DNA from: Rhodothermales bacterium | GTDB taxonomy: Bacteria; Bacteroidota; Rhodothermia; Rhodothermales; UBA10348 | Assembly (NCBI GenBank): GCA_013003255.1 | Contig: JABDJZ010000419.1 | Span: forward strand, 1 to 6,160 | Direction of reading: 5' to 3' | DNA length: 6,160 nucleotides | Shown here: positions 4,994 to 6,160 of the stretch, in pieces | How positions within the stretch are numbered: position 1 is the stretch's first letter | Layout: the number at the start of each line of letters is the position of its first letter | Translations under genes and position numbers: made by a program | Notes under the pieces: model-generated | Told to the model about the DNA's origin: nothing | Databases searched by the model: none | The model's input: only the letters and a program-made list of their open reading frames with translations

Positions 4994-5595
4994 TACCACG
5001 AAATCGTCAGGGTCAGGCTGGTTCCGACACCGCCCGCTCGCGGCAGGGGATGCACCCCCGGGTCTACCTTCAGTGTGAGATCCTCGCCTACGTCGAAGCT
5101 GCTCAGGTGGGCACTGACGTAGGCATCCAGGACGCCCAGTCCCCAGATTGCTGCCACCCCGATGATGGAGAGGTCCCGATTGCGACGGAAGTTGTCGCGC
5201 TGGGCCTCAAGCGGGCTGGATGAAATGGGGCCGAACTCCGCAGCAAGCGTCTCATAGTCCGACTGGTACTGGGCTGCCGGGTTGGTCTCGCCCTCGGCCG
5301 TGATTTCGTCGAAGGCCTTGTACTGAAACGCGTTCCGGTACAGGACATAGTCCTGGTTGGCTTGTATGGCCGTCACCGCCAGCGCGCCCATGGCACCGTA
5401 GAGGAGCGGAAGCTTCAGGTACTCCCGGTTGTAAATCTGCCCCCATCCAGGGACTAGGCTGGCCCGGAGAAGCGCCGCGCGAGGTGAGCGGATCGGCTCG
5501 TCAGCCACCACGGTCTCCTGCGCCACCTGGGCACTGCCCACGTTACCCTGGCCGAAGACCACCATCAGACCCAGCAGCGTGATCACTCGACGCAC
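4993..5595 (-). CDS. DUF5683-type envelope protein
   Basis: The 200-residue protein starts with a likely signal peptide (MRRVITLLGLMVVFGQGNVGSAQ). The motif SPRAALLRASLVPGWGQIYN (37-56) and the later RRNRDLSIIG and LDAYVSAHLSSFDV segments (137-169) are typical of DUF5683, a family of unknown function from Bacteroidota often found beside parB. Hydrophobic stretches at about 63-78 and 143-158 may cross or dip into a membrane. The start is a GTG four bases after the parB stop, so the two are co-transcribed and probably coupled; ATG at residue 11 would spoil the signal peptide. The link with chromosome segregation is by neighbourhood only. Confidence 0.8.
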   Translation of the reverse strand: MRRVITLLGLMVVFGQGNVGSAQVAQETVVADEPIRSPRAALLRASLVPGWGQIYNREYLKLPLLYGAMGALAVTAIQANQDYVLYRNAFQYKAFDEITAEGETNPAAQYQSDYETLAAEFGPISSSPLEAQRDNFRRNRDLSIIGVAAIWGLGVLDAYVSAHLSSFDVGEDLTLKVDPGVHPLPRAGGVGTSLTLTISW

Positions 5596-5599
5596 GCGC

Positions 5600-6160
5600 C
5601 TACCCGATCAGTTCAATCAGGCGTTCCAGATCGTCGGCGGAGTAGTACTCGATTTCAATCTTGCCGCCGTCACCGGAGTTCGCCGGTCTAATGGCCACCT
5701 TTGTGCCGAGTCCGGACCGCAGGCGATCCGTGAGACTGCGCAGCACCAAGTCATCGCGCGTGGGCGTTCCGCCGGCCGCCTTGGGCTCTCTGGGCGTCTC
5801 GGGGCCGGCCAGCCATTTCTTGATCAGCTCCTCGGTGGCGCGCACGGAGAGCCCTTCGTCAATGATGTGCTGCGCCAGCGTCTCCCGGGCCGAGTCGTCA
5901 TCGACCGGAATGAGGGCGCGGGCATGCCCGATGCTCAGGTTGCCATCGCGGAGATGGGCCTGTACGGCGGCGGGCAGTTTGAGCAGTCTGAGAAGGTTGG
6001 TGACCGTGGCGCGCCCTTTGCCAACCTTTTTGGCCACCTCCTCCTGGGTGAGGTCACACTCCTCGATCAGGCGCTGGTAGCCCAGAGCCACCTCGATAGG
6101 GTTGAGTTCCTCGCGCTGGACGTTCTCCACGATGGCCATTTCCAGCATGGCCTCCGTGTC
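5600..6160 (-). CDS. parB: ParB chromosome-partitioning protein, C-terminal part
   Basis: The gene runs off the window end; 186 residues remain, read in frame from base 6160. The first ATG seen (6148) is not the true start, because the frame continues upstream with DTEA. The fragment opens in the conserved ENVQREELNPIE segment of the ParB/Noc family. Next comes the helix-turn-helix LTQEEVAKKVGKGRATVTNLLRLLKLP (fragment residues 37-63), which reads parS sites. A Pro/Gly/Lys linker (about 119-135) follows, then the C-terminal dimerisation segment KIEIEYYSADDLERLIELIG. The N-terminal CTPase part lies outside the window. ParB spreads on DNA around parS as a CTP-dependent clamp and works with ParA, whose gene is expected just upstream. 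No parS was found here. Confidence 0.92.
   Translation of the reverse strand, partial: DTEAMLEMAIVENVQREELNPIEVALGYQRLIEECDLTQEEVAKKVGKGRATVTNLLRLLKLPAAVQAHLRDGNLSIGHARALIPVDDDSARETLAQHIIDEGLSVRATEELIKKWLAGPETPREPKAAGGTPTRDDLVLRSLTDRLRSGLGTKVAIRPANSGDGGKIEIEYYSADDLERLIELIG

Noticed and set aside
1..6160. parS site for ParB
   Set aside because: No match close to the GTTTCACGTGAAAC-type palindrome was seen on either strand.

Overview
The window looks like chromosomal DNA from a GC-rich member of the Bacteroidota/Rhodothermota group. This rests on three things: a ParB gene followed at once by a DUF5683-type outer-envelope protein (an arrangement familiar from that group), a serine palmitoyltransferase-type gene (sphingolipid synthesis is common there), and weak or absent Shine-Dalgarno sequences in front of most genes. 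The assignment is an inference.

Layout. Positions 1-90 hold no convincing gene, only two near-consensus DnaA-box-like 9-mers facing each other. A near-perfect sigma70-type promoter (TTGACG, 17-base spacer, TATAAT; 91-119) then drives a region of about 775 bases (about 126-901) that reads as one large, highly structured non-coding RNA and not as protein. It has a 5' hairpin at the predicted transcription start, a long-range helix joining its two ends (141-155 with 816-830), a nested second helix, many local stems capped by GNRA, UUCG and CUUG tetraloops, and an intrinsic terminator (871-901). I do not recognise it as RNase P RNA, tmRNA, SRP RNA, 6S RNA or a group I/II intron. It is the most interesting item in the window.

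Next, on the + strand, is a family-2-like glycosyltransferase (932-1573) that begins 30 bases after the terminator. Part of the terminator can instead pair with an upstream segment, so the RNA might also act as a very large leader for this gene. A degenerate 41-bp tandem duplication covers the 3' end of the gene.

The rest lies on the - strand and converges on the glycosyltransferase. Read in transcription order it is: ParB (C-terminal part, cut by the window end), DUF5683-type protein 4 nt later, a 232-bp intergenic region with a perfect 14-bp palindrome and a leader hairpin, then a tightly coupled operon. That operon holds a serine palmitoyltransferase-like alpha-oxoamine synthase, a GNAT-fold acyltransferase (TGATG overlap) and a HAD phosphatase (ATGA overlap). 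The first two plausibly make and N-acylate a sphingoid base. The phosphatase is co-translated with them but its substrate is unknown.
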